Positions 9,768-18,578 of a stretch of DNA of 64,000 nt are shown in pieces. Source of the DNA: Bradyrhizobium archetypum (GTDB lineage Bacteria > Pseudomonadota > Alphaproteobacteria > Rhizobiales > Xanthobacteraceae); contig NZ_JAAVLW010000004.1 in assembly GCF_013114835.1 (NCBI RefSeq), positions 62,001 through 126,000 of the forward strand. Direction: 5' to 3'. The position numbers and the translations under genes were made by a program. Every line of letters starts with the position of its first letter. Position 1 is the first letter of the stretch. Under the pieces are notes generated by a model. The model ran no database searches. It was not told the origin of the DNA and saw only the letters and a list, made by a program, of their open reading frames with translations.

Positions 9768-10234
9768 CAGGATTTGGTCCAGCGCGCGGCGGCAACATCA
9801 TCGTGGTCGCGTGCCTCGATCCAGCTCGTGCCTTTTTCGCTTTCCTCGCGTTTCCAGAACGGCGCGCTGGTCTTCAGGTAGTCCATCAGGAATTCCGCCG
9901 CTTCAAAGGCTGCCTCCCGATGCGGCGATGCGGTCACTACCAGCACGATGTTCTCGCCCGGCGCGATGCGGCCGAACCGATGAATGATGGTGAGACCCTG
10001 CAACAGCCAGCGCGACAGCGCCTCGTCAGCGTGACGCCCGATCTCGGCTTCGGCCATGCCGGGATAATGTTCGAGTGTCAGCGCTGCGATCGGCTCGCCG
10101 TTCTCGCTGCCGCGGCAGATGCCGCTGAACGTGACGACGGCGCCAATGTCGGTGCGGCCTCTGGTGAGCGCCGCGATTTCCTGCGCAACGTCGAAGTTGC
10201 CTTCCTGGATACGGATCGTGGCGGTGACAGACAT
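9767..10234 (-). CDS. moaE: Molybdopterin synthase catalytic subunit
   Basis: 155-residue MoaE. With MoaD it inserts two sulfurs into precursor Z to make molybdopterin. GAVVTFSGICRG near residue 35, LEHYPGMAEAEI, VTASPHREAAFEAAEF and KTSAPFWKREE with the catalytic lysine are the family blocks. I use ATG at 10234 because MSVTATIRIQEG fits family N-termini; the frame stays open upstream to 10501 but that part overlaps moaD antiphase and is not coding. Start is 8 nt after the moaD stop. Confidence 0.95.
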   Translation of the reverse strand: MSVTATIRIQEGNFDVAQEIAALTRGRTDIGAVVTFSGICRGSENGEPIAALTLEHYPGMAEAEIGRHADEALSRWLLQGLTIIHRFGRIAPGENIVLVVTASPHREAAFEAAEFLMDYLKTSAPFWKREESEKGTSWIEARDHDDVAAARWTKS

Positions 10235-10242
10235 GGTTGAGG

Positions 10243-10494
10243 TCAGCCGCCGGTCATCGGCGGGAAGAACGCAATCTCGCGTGCGCCGGATATCGCGGCG
10301 TCCGCCTTGACATGGGCGTGGTCGATCGCGGCGCGGATCACCTTCGGCTTTTCGAAGGCGTAGGCATAGGCGTCGCCGCGCTGGGAAAGCCAGCCGATCA
10401 AGTCGTCCACTGTGCGCACGTCGGCCGGCGGCTCGATGATCTCTTCCGCCACACCGATACGCTCGCGCACCCAGGCGAAATATTTGACCTTCAT
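10243..10494 (-). CDS. moaD: Molybdopterin synthase sulfur carrier subunit
   Basis: 83-residue ubiquitin-fold protein ending in Gly-Gly (FFPPMTGG), the tail that is adenylated and thiocarboxylated so that MoaE can transfer sulfur to precursor Z. KVKYFAWVRERIG at the N-terminus is the MoaD signature. Its ATG overlaps the pgsA stop by 4 nt (ATGA) and moaE follows, so the three are co-transcribed. Confidence 0.95.
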   Translation of the reverse strand: MKVKYFAWVRERIGVAEEIIEPPADVRTVDDLIGWLSQRGDAYAYAFEKPKVIRAAIDHAHVKADAAISGAREIAFFPPMTGG

Positions 10495-11105
10495 CCCTCA
10501 TCCTCCTTGATGAGGTGATGGATGCCGGCGCGGAAATAATCCCAGCCGGTGTAGATCGTGAAGATCGCCGACATCCACAGCAGGACGATGCCGATCAGGG
10601 TGGTCGCGGGCAGCAACTGCTCGCCCGCTTCGCCTGCAATCAGGAAGCCGATCGCGACCAGCTGGATCGTGGTTTTCCACTTCGCCAGCTTGGTCACGGG
10701 TACACTGACCCGCAACGCCGCCAGATATTCCCTCAAGCCCGAGACCAGGATTTCACGGCACAGGATCACGATGGCCGCCCACAGCGTCCAGCCATGGATG
10801 CTGCTATCGGCTGCCAGCATCAAGAGGCAGGACGCGACCAGGAGCTTGTCGGCGATCGGATCGAGCATCCGGCCAAACGCGGACTGCTGGTCCCAAATTC
10901 GCGCATAGTAGCCATCGAGGTAGTCCGTCACCGCGGCGGCAATGAAGACGGCCAGGGCCACCCAGCGCAGCCAAAGCGGCCCGTCGAGGATTGATTGGGC
11001 AAAAACGCAGCCGACCACCACCGGAATGGCGGCAATGCGGGCGTAGGTCAGGATATTCGGTATCGACAGGGTTTTGCCCTGTCCCCTGGTTGTTGCGATG
11101 TTCAT
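10491..11105 (-). CDS. pgsA: CDP-diacylglycerol-glycerol-3-phosphate 3-phosphatidyltransferase
   Basis: Inner-membrane enzyme making phosphatidylglycerol phosphate from CDP-diacylglycerol. The CDP-alcohol phosphotransferase motif DGx2ARx8Gx3Dx3D is complete (DGYYAR, then GRMLDPIADK). Four to five hydrophobic helices follow. ATG at 11105 (MNIATTRG, 204 aa) is preferred because SIPNILTYARI then falls where family proteins begin; an in-frame start at 11144 would add 13 residues. It heads the pgsA-moaD-moaE-prmB operon. Confidence 0.94.
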   Translation of the reverse strand: MNIATTRGQGKTLSIPNILTYARIAAIPVVVGCVFAQSILDGPLWLRWVALAVFIAAAVTDYLDGYYARIWDQQSAFGRMLDPIADKLLVASCLLMLAADSSIHGWTLWAAIVILCREILVSGLREYLAALRVSVPVTKLAKWKTTIQLVAIGFLIAGEAGEQLLPATTLIGIVLLWMSAIFTIYTGWDYFRAGIHHLIKEDEG

Positions 11106-11205
11106 CCGTCTTACCAATACCGCTGGAGCGTGAAGGTCAACCATGCAGACCTAGATCATCTGTCGCAGGCGACGCCCAAATGACATGCCTTCCGGCTCAA
11201 AGTCC

Positions 11206-13272
11206 CTAACCCGGCTGAGCATGGAAGAACTCGAAGATCTTGCGGGCGCTTTCGGCGCTAACGCCCGGAACTTTGCCGAGGTCCGCGATCGAGGCCCGCT
11301 CGATCTCCTTCAGCGTTCCGAAGTGATGCAGCAAGGCACGTTTGCGTGACGGGCCGATGCCCGGAATTTCCTGCAGGCCGGCTTCCCTGATGTCTTTTTT
11401 CCGCAGCTTGCGGTGCGAGCCGATCACGAAGCGATGTGCCTCGTCGCGCAGCCGCTGAATGAAATATAGCACCGGATCCCGCGGTTCGAGCTTGATGGCC
11501 TCGCGGCCCGGCATGAACAGCGTCTCCCGGCCGGCATCGCGGTCAGGACCTTTCGCCACCGCCATCAGCGAGACCTGGGTCAGCCCCAGGCCTGCGAAAA
11601 TCTCGCTGACGGCGTTGAGCTGGCCGCGGCCGCCGTCGATGATGACGAGGTCAGGCCATTGCGGAAACGAATCATCGTCGGCCTTGACCTTGGCCGCGTC
11701 GCCCTCCGGCGGCTTCAACAGCCGCTTGAAGCGGCGTTCCAGCACCTCGCGCATCATCGCATAATCGTCGCCGGGCGTCAGTCCCTCGGACTTGATGTTG
11801 AACTTACGGTACTGGTTTTTGATGAAGCCATCCGGCCCCGCCACAATCATAGCACCGACTGCGTTGGTGCCCTGGATGTGGCTGTTGTCGTAGACCTCGA
11901 TGCGCTTGGGCACCTGTGGCAGCCCGAGCGTGCCGGCCATCGCTTCCAGGAGTCGGCTCTGCGTCGCCGTATCAGCGAGCTTGCGGCCAAGTGCTTCGCG
12001 CGCATTGGTCAGTGCGTGCGTGACTAATTCCTTTTTCTCGCCGCGCTTCGGCACGGAGATTTCAACTTTGTAACCGGCCTTCACGCAGAGGGCGTCGGCC
12101 AGCAGCGCGCATTCCTCGATGTCATGCGACAGCAGGATGAGTTTCGGCGGCGGCTTGTCGTCGTAGAACTGCGCGAGGAACGAGGCCAGCACCTCCTCCG
12201 GCGTGAACGACTTCTCCGCGCGCGGAAAATAAGCGCGGTTGCCCCAGTTCTGGCCGGTGCGGAAGAAGAACACTTCGACACAGGAATAGCCGCCTTCCTG
12301 ATGGATGGCGAACACGTCTGCCTCTTCCACGGTGCGCGGATTGATGCCCTGCTGCGACTGGATTGCGGACAGCGCGGCGAGGCGGTCGCGATAGAGCGCG
12401 GCGGTCTCGAATTCGAGTTCGTTCGACGCCTTCTCCATCTCGGCGGCGAGCAGCTCCTTCACCGCGTGGCTTCGGCCGGACAGGAAATCGGTCGCCTCGC
12501 GCACCAGCTCGCTATAGCCTGGGAAGTCGATCTCGCGGGTGCAGGGGCCGGAGCAGCGACGGATCTGATAGAGCAGGCACGGCCGCGTGCGGCTCTCGAA
12601 AAAGCCGTCGGTGCAGGAGCGGATCAGGAAGGCGCGCTGTAGCGCCGTAATCGTACGATTGACGGCGCCTGCGGATGCGAACGGCCCGAAATATCGGCCT
12701 GGCCTGGTTTGCGCGCCGCGATGTTTGAGGATCTGCGGCGCCCAATGGTCGCCGGTGATCAGGATATAGGGAAACGACTTGTCGTCGCGCAGTTGCACGT
12801 TGAAGCGCGGACGCAGCTGCTTGATCAGGTTCGCTTCCAGCAGCAGCGCTTCGGTTTCGGTCGTGGTCGAGACGATCTCGACGGTTACCGTTGCCGCAAT
12901 CATCCGCAGGATGCGCGCCGGCAGCGGGGCGTTGGCGCGGGCGTAGGAGGTGAGTCGCTTGCGGACGCTTTTCGCTTTGCCGACGTACAGCACGTCGCCT
13001 GCGGCATTGAGCATGCGATAGACACCGGGCGAGGTCGGCGCCAGCCGCACCGCGTTTTCGATGGCCGCGTGGCCGACCGCCAGCGGGCCTTCGGCAATCG
13101 CATCAGAGGGCTCCTCAGGACTTTCCGGCAGGCGCGCCTCGTCGTCCTCCTCGGCGGCCGTTGTCGCGGGATCGAGGTCGGCAGGGGGCAGGTCTTGCGG
13201 CGGCAAATCCGGCTGGGAACCCCGCCGCGCCTTGCGTAGGGGCTTCGGGTGGTCGGTAGAATCGTGATCCAT
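11206..13272 (-). CDS. uvrC: Excinuclease ABC subunit C
   Basis: 688-residue nuclease that cuts both sides of a lesion in the UvrABC repair complex. GIY-YIG nuclease domain starts near residue 80 ([20 protein letters not shown]), the UVR domain that contacts UvrB is at [20 protein letters not shown], the RNase H-like endonuclease half has [17 protein letters not shown] and [12 protein letters not shown], and the C-terminus has helix-hairpin-helix repeats ([24 protein letters not shown]). A Pro/Asp/Glu-rich tail of about 70 residues precedes the GIY domain. uvrB is also in this window at 58374-61328. Confidence 0.97.
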   Translation of the reverse strand: MDHDSTDHPKPLRKARRGSQPDLPPQDLPPADLDPATTAAEEDDEARLPESPEEPSDAIAEGPLAVGHAAIENAVRLAPTSPGVYRMLNAAGDVLYVGKAKSVRKRLTSYARANAPLPARILRMIAATVTVEIVSTTTETEALLLEANLIKQLRPRFNVQLRDDKSFPYILITGDHWAPQILKHRGAQTRPGRYFGPFASAGAVNRTITALQRAFLIRSCTDGFFESRTRPCLLYQIRRCSGPCTREIDFPGYSELVREATDFLSGRSHAVKELLAAEMEKASNELEFETAALYRDRLAALSAIQSQQGINPRTVEEADVFAIHQEGGYSCVEVFFFRTGQNWGNRAYFPRAEKSFTPEEVLASFLAQFYDDKPPPKLILLSHDIEECALLADALCVKAGYKVEISVPKRGEKKELVTHALTNAREALGRKLADTATQSRLLEAMAGTLGLPQVPKRIEVYDNSHIQGTNAVGAMIVAGPDGFIKNQYRKFNIKSEGLTPGDDYAMMREVLERRFKRLLKPPEGDAAKVKADDDSFPQWPDLVIIDGGRGQLNAVSEIFAGLGLTQVSLMAVAKGPDRDAGRETLFMPGREAIKLEPRDPVLYFIQRLRDEAHRFVIGSHRKLRKKDIREAGLQEIPGIGPSRKRALLHHFGTLKEIERASIADLGKVPGVSAESARKIFEFFHAQPG

Positions 13273-13493
13273 GTCCGTAAATTAAGCGCTGCAAGGCGGC
13301 ATCGCCAGCGCCGCTGGCGCGCTCTCCCCGGCAGACGCCGGTAACGCTTCCTTAAGACTGATGAGCGGGCGGTAAACCGGCTTAACAGGCCTTTAACTTA
13401 AAACTCTCGATAAATCTTAGCGAAAAAGTGGAGTTCCGTAACCAGGCCGGTTTCTCGCGCGGCGTGGTCGCGGCAGTTGCGTGGGGTTGCGTG

Positions 13494-14114
13494 ATGGGCA
13501 GGTTGGTGTTGAGCGCGTTGGCGCTGATCGCTGCAGGCTGGACCATGTCGGCAGGGGCCGCCGACCTCTACGGATCGCGCGCGCCCTATACCGTCAACCA
13601 GCCGCTCAACGCCTATAGCTGGGCCGGTCCCTATCTCGGCGGCAACCTCGGCTACGCCTGGGGCTCGGTCGCCAACAATCCGACCAAGCCGTCGGGTTTC
13701 GTCGGCGGCGTCCAAGCCGGCTACAATTGGCAGAGCGGGTCGTTTGTGTTCGGTCTTGAAGGTGACATCCAGGTGACCGGCGCCGAAGAAACCTTCGCGC
13801 CGTGGAAATTCTCCAACCCCTGGTTCGGCACGGTTCGCGGCCGCGCCGGTTTCGCCTTCAACAACGTTCTGTTCTTTGGTACGGGTGGTCTCGCTTTCGG
13901 CGAGCTGCGCGCCACGACGTTCGGCCTGACCGAATCCCATACCAATGCGGGCTGGACATTAGGCGCCGGCGCCGAGATGGGCCTTGCGCCCGACTGGAGC
14001 GCCAAGATCGAATATCTCTATGTCGATCTGGCCAACAGCAACTTCGTCATGACAGGCGCGTCGAATGGCTATCGGTTCGGCCTGATACGGGCCGGGATAA
14101 ATTATCGCTTCTGA
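13494..14114 (+). CDS. Small outer-membrane beta-barrel protein
   Basis: About 206 residues with an N-terminal signal sequence (MGRLVLSALALIAAG...MSAGAADLY), then alternating aromatic/glycine strands and a terminal Phe (AGINYRF), the usual signal for barrel assembly. WAGPYLGGNLGYAWGS and FVGGVQAGYNWQSG are the hallmark of the OmpA-like / Omp31-Omp25 barrels abundant in Rhizobiales. Start chosen at ATG 13494 for the signal peptide; the frame extends upstream to 13428. A strong terminator follows. Function probably structural; not further assignable. Confidence 0.88.
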   Translation: MGRLVLSALALIAAGWTMSAGAADLYGSRAPYTVNQPLNAYSWAGPYLGGNLGYAWGSVANNPTKPSGFVGGVQAGYNWQSGSFVFGLEGDIQVTGAEETFAPWKFSNPWFGTVRGRAGFAFNNVLFFGTGGLAFGELRATTFGLTESHTNAGWTLGAGAEMGLAPDWSAKIEYLYVDLANSNFVMTGASNGYRFGLIRAGINYRF

Positions 14115-14141
14115 GAACAAAGAAACTGTCGACTACCACCT

Positions 14142-14173
14142 CCCGGCGGCGGAAAGCCGCCGGGATTTTTTTT
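14142..14173 (+). terminator. Rho-independent terminator after the barrel protein
   Basis: Perfect 9-bp stem CCCGGCGGC / GCCGCCGGG with a GGAAA loop (14142-14164) followed by ATTTTTTTT. Lies 27 nt after the stop of the outer-membrane protein gene. Confidence 0.92.
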
Positions 14174-14176
14174 GCG

Positions 14177-14385
14177 TTGCTGGCTTATTGCACGCCGCTG
14201 GCGGATCGTTTGCGGATTTTGGAGGCCGGCCATCCGGCCGCGCAGGCAACCAACCGCGAAATGCTGGCCGCGGCAACGATTGCCGTGCCGGAATCCTTGA
14301 CTTGCGTCGCGGTGGATTTCGAACGTGAAACGTTGTCTGAAAGGCTCGAAGCTGCGGGCTTCGACGCCAAACGATCGGCGCCGCG
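14177..14385 (+). pseudogene. Remnant of a TIGR00027-type SAM-dependent methyltransferase
   Basis: A plus-strand frame reads LRILEAGHPAAQATNREML, then IAVPESLTCVAVDFERETL and LEAAGFDAKR. This matches the middle of TIGR00027/PF04072 class I methyltransferases (the usual pattern is VFEVDHPATQxxKRxxL, then IAVPxSLTFVPVDFExxTL, then LxxAGFD). There is no start codon with a plausible N-terminal SAM-binding half, and the sequence after AAGFD loses the FFSWLGV block. The preceding bases are a terminator. About 65 residues of a roughly 300-residue enzyme remain. Confidence 0.7.
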
Positions 14386-14480
14386 CGGCTACATCATCAC
14401 GCATCGACGCTTTGAGCGGCGATGCCGCCCCAGCCGAACCATTGCACGCAAAAAAGTCCGTTTCAGACGTGAGCGTCAGC

Positions 14481-14696
14481 TCACGATGAAATCACCAGGT
14501 TGACCGCCTTGGGGCCTTTGCCCTTCTTGTCCGGTTCGACCTCGAACGTAATGCGCTGTCCTTCTGTCAGATCCTTCAATCCGGCCCGCTCGACGGCGGT
14601 GATGTGCACGAACACATCGCGGCCGCCATCATCGGGCTTGATGAAGCCGTAGCCGCGTTCTCCATTGAAGAACTTGACTGTTCCAGTCATGGCCAT
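14481..14696 (-). CDS. cspA: Cold-shock domain protein (CspA family)
   Basis: 71-residue single-stranded nucleic-acid binding protein. RNP-1 is GYGFIKPDDG and RNP-2 is DVFVHITAV; VKFFNGERGYGF at the start is diagnostic. ATG at 14696 is chosen because GGAGGAG lies 7 nt upstream; a second ATG two codons on is less well spaced. An open frame continues upstream but is not similar to the family. RNA chaperone or antiterminator role is typical; cold induction is not established for this copy. Confidence 0.95.
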   Translation of the reverse strand: MAMTGTVKFFNGERGYGFIKPDDGGRDVFVHITAVERAGLKDLTEGQRITFEVEPDKKGKGPKAVNLVISS

Positions 14697-14911
14697 CGGG
14701 AAACTCCTCCCCCGTATTGCTCCGCCGCTACGCGCATCTCGCGTATCGGCTGACCGGACATTCGCTGCCGGAAGCTTGGCCACCTCAGCCGATCGGGTTC
14801 ACGCCGCCGACCGACCAGGATTTTTCTTCGGCCTTGATCACTCCGCCGCAACCATTCGCGGAAGCGGAACGTAAAGCCAGTCCCAATGGCCTGAGCATAA
14901 TACGGTTTTAC

Positions 14912-14934
14912 GCGAATTGCCTACGGCGATTCGC
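14912..14934 (-). terminator. Hairpin downstream of rlmJ
   Basis: GCGAATTGCC / GGCGATTCGC form a 10-bp stem with one G-T position and a 3-nt loop, 26 nt past the rlmJ stop. No U-run follows on the minus strand, so it may be only an RNA-stabilising hairpin. Confidence 0.35.
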
Positions 14935-14960
14935 ACTTTTCACCGGCTGTGCGGCTACCC

Positions 14961-15821
14961 TCAGGGCTTGGGCGTCTCCAGCCTGAACCGGCCGGCGCCG
15001 CCCTGGCCGAGCGGCTTTTCGAGCTCGGGTAGAATTGTCTTCAATTCACCCGCCAGCGTCCAGGGCGGGTTGACGATCAGGAGGCCGGTAGAGGCGAGGG
15101 GACCGCCGGGCTCCTGCGGCGCGACGCTGAATTCGAGCCGCAGGCATTTCCCGGCCGGCTTGCTGGCGGCGGCGGCGCCCGCGACCAGCCGCGCCAGGGC
15201 GTCTGTGGCGCGCCGGCTCTTCACCGGATACCAGATCAAATAGCTGCCGGTCGGCCATTTCGCGTAGGCTTCGGCGAATCCGGCCGCCAGCCTTTCGAAT
15301 TCGTCCTTCTGCTCGAACGCGGGATCGATCAGCACCAAACCGCGCCGCTCATTGGGCGGCACGAAAGCCGGCAGTGCAGTCCAGCCGTCGAGATCCACCA
15401 CCCGGGCCTGGCTGTCGCGGCGCAGTGCATCGATCAGTTGCTTGCGGGCGCCGGGCTCGATTTCGCAGGCCGTTAGACGGTCTTGCGGCCGCAACAGGGC
15501 GCGGGCGATCAAGGGCGACCCGGGGTAGGCGTCGAGTTTGCCCGGCGCGTTGAATGCCCTGACGATATCGAGGTAGGGGGCCACAAGCGACAGCACATTT
15601 TCCGAAAACCGTGCCTGCATCACCCGCGCAATGCCGGTCAGCCATTCGCCGCCGCGGCGCGCTTCCTCACCTGTGAGGTCATAGCGCCCAGCGCCGGCAT
15701 GGGTATCGATGACGCGAAACGGCGCCTGCTTCTCCTGCAGATAGGTCACCATGCGCACCAGCACGATGTGCTTGATGACATCGGCAAAGCCGCCGGCGTG
15801 AAAGGCATGTCGGTAATTCAT
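14961..15821 (-). CDS. rlmJ: 23S rRNA (adenine2030-N6)-methyltransferase
   Basis: 286-residue RlmJ, which methylates A2030 in 23S rRNA. The N-terminal MNYRHAFHAGGFADVIKH block, IDTHAGAGRYDL motif I and YPGSPLIARALLRPQD are characteristic. The catalytic motif, DPPY/F in relatives, reads LIDPAFE here: the second proline is alanine. ATG start at 15821. Monocistronic between the cold-shock gene and a repeat. Confidence 0.93.
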   Translation of the reverse strand: MNYRHAFHAGGFADVIKHIVLVRMVTYLQEKQAPFRVIDTHAGAGRYDLTGEEARRGGEWLTGIARVMQARFSENVLSLVAPYLDIVRAFNAPGKLDAYPGSPLIARALLRPQDRLTACEIEPGARKQLIDALRRDSQARVVDLDGWTALPAFVPPNERRGLVLIDPAFEQKDEFERLAAGFAEAYAKWPTGSYLIWYPVKSRRATDALARLVAGAAAASKPAGKCLRLEFSVAPQEPGGPLASTGLLIVNPPWTLAGELKTILPELEKPLGQGGAGRFRLETPKP

Positions 15822-15865
15822 GGCAGTCGGCCGACCAGTTGGAGAAGACGAAAGCGTCTTCTACT

Positions 15866-16000
15866 CGTCATGGCCAGGCTTGTCCCGCTCGCAAACGTCG
15901 CCGGATCAGGCGAAATGGCAATGATGCGTTGGCGCAGAGGGAAGTCCCGGCCATCCACGCGTCTTGCAGATGACGATAAAGCCGTGGATGGCCGGGAACG
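15866..16000. repeat. Dispersed repeat, family A copy 1
   Basis: Contains CGTCATGGCCAGGCTTGTCCC at one end and GTGGATGGCCGGGAACGC at the other, the arms of an inverted repeat also present at 25306-25388 and 39583-39674. This copy is longer and has unrelated sequence between the arms. Confidence 0.65.
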
Positions 16001-16032
16001 CAGACAACCTCGGGCAGTCTGCGCAAAGCGGG

Positions 16033-16054
16033 CCGCCATGCCCTGGCATGGCGG
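16033..16054 (-). terminator. Perfect hairpin just past the RNase T2 gene
   Basis: CCGCCATGCC and GGCATGGCGG form a perfect 10-bp stem with a 2-nt loop, 9 nt beyond the RNase T2 stop. No U-tract follows, so it may be a processing or stability element rather than a true terminator. Confidence 0.45.
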
Positions 16055-16063
16055 AAAGGCTCT

Positions 16064-16726
16064 TCAGCCGCCCCGCACCGGCGGCATCACCACTTCGTCA
16101 CGCCGGCAGGCGCGGCGGTCAATTTCCTCGCAGGCGCGGAATTGCATGTCCTTGCTCAGGCAGATCCGCACCTCGCTCAGGCGCCGGCTCGAGCAGGTCA
16201 CCGAGATCGCCGAACTGCTCAGGCCCGGGTTGATCTTGATGAAGGCCGTTTCGAGATCGCCGGGAGCGATGGTCTTTTCTTCGGACAATTGCAGGAATTC
16301 CTCGGGGATCTTCACCGCGGCCCGCGCTTTGCGGATGCCCTCGAAATAGGCTCGTGCGCCGAGGCCCGAACAGGTGCCGTGCTTGTCCCACTCGTTGAAG
16401 ATCAGGCCGGGCGCCGGCATCAGGTCCAGCATGGAGGTCATGATGTTGCGATCGAGCCGCGGGGCAGGCCGCTGGCAGTATTCGGGAAAGCCGCGCTCAT
16501 ATTGCGGCCACAGCCCGTGAACCACGAAGGAATAGGGACGGCTGCATTGGGCCTGCGAACGTCCGCTATTGCCGCGCTCGGCCGCCGCCTCGCAGAACGA
16601 GGGCGACCATGAAAGGGCGAGAACATAAAAATCGAACTCGCCCGGGGCGTTCTGCCGGCGGTCCTGTGCGGACGCCATCGCGGCAAAGACGACAACAAGA
16701 GCCAGCGAAATCAGAAGCCGCGACAT
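16064..16726 (-). CDS. Secreted ribonuclease T2 family protein
   Basis: About 220 residues with a signal peptide (MSRLLISLALVVVFAAMASAQ). Both catalytic segments are intact: CAS-1 FVVHGLWPQ and CAS-2 NEWDKHGTCSG, each with its active-site histidine. Paired cysteines fit periplasmic disulfides. The family cleaves RNA through 2',3'-cyclic phosphates; a scavenging role in the periplasm (like E. coli RNase I) is the likely job. ATG 16726 is used; an ATG at 16741 would add five residues. Confidence 0.93.
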   Translation of the reverse strand: MSRLLISLALVVVFAAMASAQDRRQNAPGEFDFYVLALSWSPSFCEAAAERGNSGRSQAQCSRPYSFVVHGLWPQYERGFPEYCQRPAPRLDRNIMTSMLDLMPAPGLIFNEWDKHGTCSGLGARAYFEGIRKARAAVKIPEEFLQLSEEKTIAPGDLETAFIKINPGLSSSAISVTCSSRRLSEVRICLSKDMQFRACEEIDRRACRRDEVVMPPVRGG

Positions 16727-16862
16727 AATGGACCGGTGCATCGATGCCCCTTCTACTCAACTACCGGGAGCCTAGCAGGGAACCGGAACATTTCAAGAAC
16801 AAAATTCGATGATCCCGCAGACAGGCTGCGAGGAGCTTGGTCGCATGGCGCGATTGGCTGGA

Positions 16863-17324
16863 TTAGGGCCGGGCGGCCCGGCAGCGCGGGCCATAGGCCC
16901 AGTTGCGATCGAGCCCGGTCACGCACCATTCGACACCCTGGCCGAAGCCGGCGAAGCCACCATCCTCAATGATCGAGTAGTGCACGGAGCGCATCTTGCC
17001 GTCGCTCAGCATCACGTCGCCGCTGCAGTAGCGGCGCGGAATGTTGTCGGACTGCCAGGGCCGAAACGCCGTCTCATGGATCCGGCCAAAGCCGGTAATG
17101 ACAAGCGCCGAATTCCAGAACTTGCCCTCTTTCTCCTGGAATTGTGACGCGATGGTCGACAGTGCCCGCTCGCATTCGGCGACCCCGCCGTCATAGCGCG
17201 GCCCGGACAGCCAGAAATTCAATTCCAGGGGATTGGCCGCCTGGACGGCATGGCTGGAGACCAGCAGGGCGAGCGCCGCCGTCATCAGACCGAGTGCTCT
17301 CAATGATGTGAACAGGTTGCGCAT
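16863..17324 (-). CDS. Hypothetical secreted protein
   Basis: 153 residues. The N-terminus (MRNLFTSLRALGLMTAALALLVSSHAVQAA) is a clear Sec signal peptide. The mature part has three cysteines (AECERAL, RRYCSGDV, EWCVTGL) and ends Arg/Pro-rich. I recognise no family. It faces the convergent RNase T2 region and is divergent from the next gene at 17490, which is also a small secreted protein. Start at ATG 17324 gives the best signal peptide; 17345 is an alternative. Confidence 0.75.
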   Translation of the reverse strand: MRNLFTSLRALGLMTAALALLVSSHAVQAANPLELNFWLSGPRYDGGVAECERALSTIASQFQEKEGKFWNSALVITGFGRIHETAFRPWQSDNIPRRYCSGDVMLSDGKMRSVHYSIIEDGGFAGFGQGVEWCVTGLDRNWAYGPRCRAARP

Positions 17325-17489
17325 GGGAATCCGCCGGTAAGCCAACGCACGGGACGGTGCCGCGAAGCCCCGACAAGGTCAAGTGCAGGGGGGCAACACC
17401 TGACGGCCAAGTCCGCCTCGTGCTGCAACCATTCTTTTCACGGCCGTCGGCGCACACTATGGTGGGCTTCGAGCGAAACGGAGTCTGCG

Positions 17490-17795
17490 ATGCGAAGAAT
17501 TCTGGCCGCGAGCCTGATTGCCATGAGCGGAATGCTGGCCGGGGCGCCGGCGCAGGCGCAGTGGTGGGATATCGACACGGTGCCGGCCTTCAAGGGCAAT
17601 GACACCGGCGGCATCATCGCCTATCAGCTGGCGATGCAGGCCGATGCCCGCCAGCTCGCCGTCGATCACTGCTCCCGCTACGGCAAGGTGGTGAAATTCC
17701 TCGGCGTGCAGCCCAACTATGGCGGTTATCTTTCCTTTGCCTGCCGCTGGGTGCCCTATGGTGCAGCCGAGCGGCCGCTGCGCACGCTTTACTGA
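17490..17795 (+). CDS. Small hypothetical periplasmic protein
   Basis: 101 residues with signal peptide MRRILAASLIAMSGMLAG ending in APAQAQ. The mature 75 residues include two cysteines (DHCSRYGK and SFACRWVPYG), suggesting a disulfide. No family recognised. Good Bradyrhizobium-like codon use and a clean start. A DUF3617 protein follows 104 nt downstream on the same strand. Confidence 0.75.
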   Translation: MRRILAASLIAMSGMLAGAPAQAQWWDIDTVPAFKGNDTGGIIAYQLAMQADARQLAVDHCSRYGKVVKFLGVQPNYGGYLSFACRWVPYGAAERPLRTLY

Positions 17796-17898
17796 CCGCG
17801 ACCCGCTACCTTTCCCCGCTGGACATGCTTTTGCCACGCAAAGCGTGTGTTCACTCTGCGCGCGCACGAAAGCGTTGACAGTTCAGCGGAGCACACGC

Positions 17899-18435
17899 AT
17901 GAGACGACTGCTTATTGTATCCTGGTCGACCGTTGGCCTGCTTGCCCTGCTGCCGGCGAGCGGCGCCGCTGCCGTAGAGCTGCCGGTGCGCAAGGCCGGC
18001 CTGTGGGAGATGAAGGTGGTGAGCACGGATTCGCCATCGCCCGATATGACGATGCAGCAATGCACCGATGAGACCACCGACAAGGACATGAGCACCGCCA
18101 TGTCGCCGATGGCCAAGCAGATTTGCTCGAAGCAAGACATCCAGAAGACCGCGACTGGCTACGTCACCGATTCCGTCTGCGGCATGGCCGGCATCACGGT
18201 CAAGTCACGTGCCGAAATCACCGGTGACTTCAATTCCGCCTACACCGTGAAATCGACATCGCACAGCGAGGGCGGCATCGCCGGTGCTCCGCGCGATACC
18301 ACCACGACGATCGAGGCCAAATGGATCGGCGCCTGTAAGGCCGATCAGAAGCCCGGCGACATCATGATGCCCGGCGGTATGAAGATGAATATCAAGGACA
18401 TGGAAAAGCTGAAGGCGCTGATCCCAAAGAAGTAG
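17899..18435 (+). CDS. DUF3617 family periplasmic protein
   Basis: 178 residues with a signal peptide (RRLLIVSWSTVGLLALLP, cleaved near GAAAVELP). The mature part reads RKAGLWEMKVV and has paired cysteines (QQCTDE, QICSKQD, DSVCGMAG, IGACKAD), the layout of the DUF3617 family, whose members have a beta-rich secreted fold of unknown function. Start at ATG 17899; the frame stays open upstream through the previous gene but that part is shadow. Confidence 0.82.
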   Translation: MRRLLIVSWSTVGLLALLPASGAAAVELPVRKAGLWEMKVVSTDSPSPDMTMQQCTDETTDKDMSTAMSPMAKQICSKQDIQKTATGYVTDSVCGMAGITVKSRAEITGDFNSAYTVKSTSHSEGGIAGAPRDTTTTIEAKWIGACKADQKPGDIMMPGGMKMNIKDMEKLKALIPKK

Positions 18436-18462
18436 CTCCGTTCATAGCGATTGCAGTCAGGC

Positions 18463-18562
18463 CACATGGTTCGAGACGCGCAGCTTTGCTGCGCTCCTCA
18501 CATGAGGAGATAGATCCTTAGCCTGAGGAGCGCGACTTCGCGCGTCTCGAAGGATGAAGGCC
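18463..18562. repeat. Dispersed repeat, family B copy 1
   Basis: CATGGTTCGAGACGCG ... CTGCGCTCCTCA facing CCTGAGGAGCGCG ... CGCGTCTCGAAGGATGA: two opposed hairpin modules. The same pair occurs at 26125-26222 and 31812-31907. It separates the convergent DUF3617 and histidine kinase genes. Confidence 0.8.
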
Positions 18563-18578
18563 CGGATCTCTCGAAAAT

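Noticed and set aside
9767..10501. Extended moaE frame starting at 10501
   Set aside because: First 89 codons run through moaD in another frame and have no family similarity; MoaE proper begins at 10234.
15818..16039. 73-codon minus-strand frame upstream of rlmJ
   Set aside because: Encoded by the family A repeat; such repeat-derived frames are common artefacts.
16033..16054. Strong hairpin as a firm terminator
   Set aside because: No U-tract follows on the minus strand, so listed only with low confidence.
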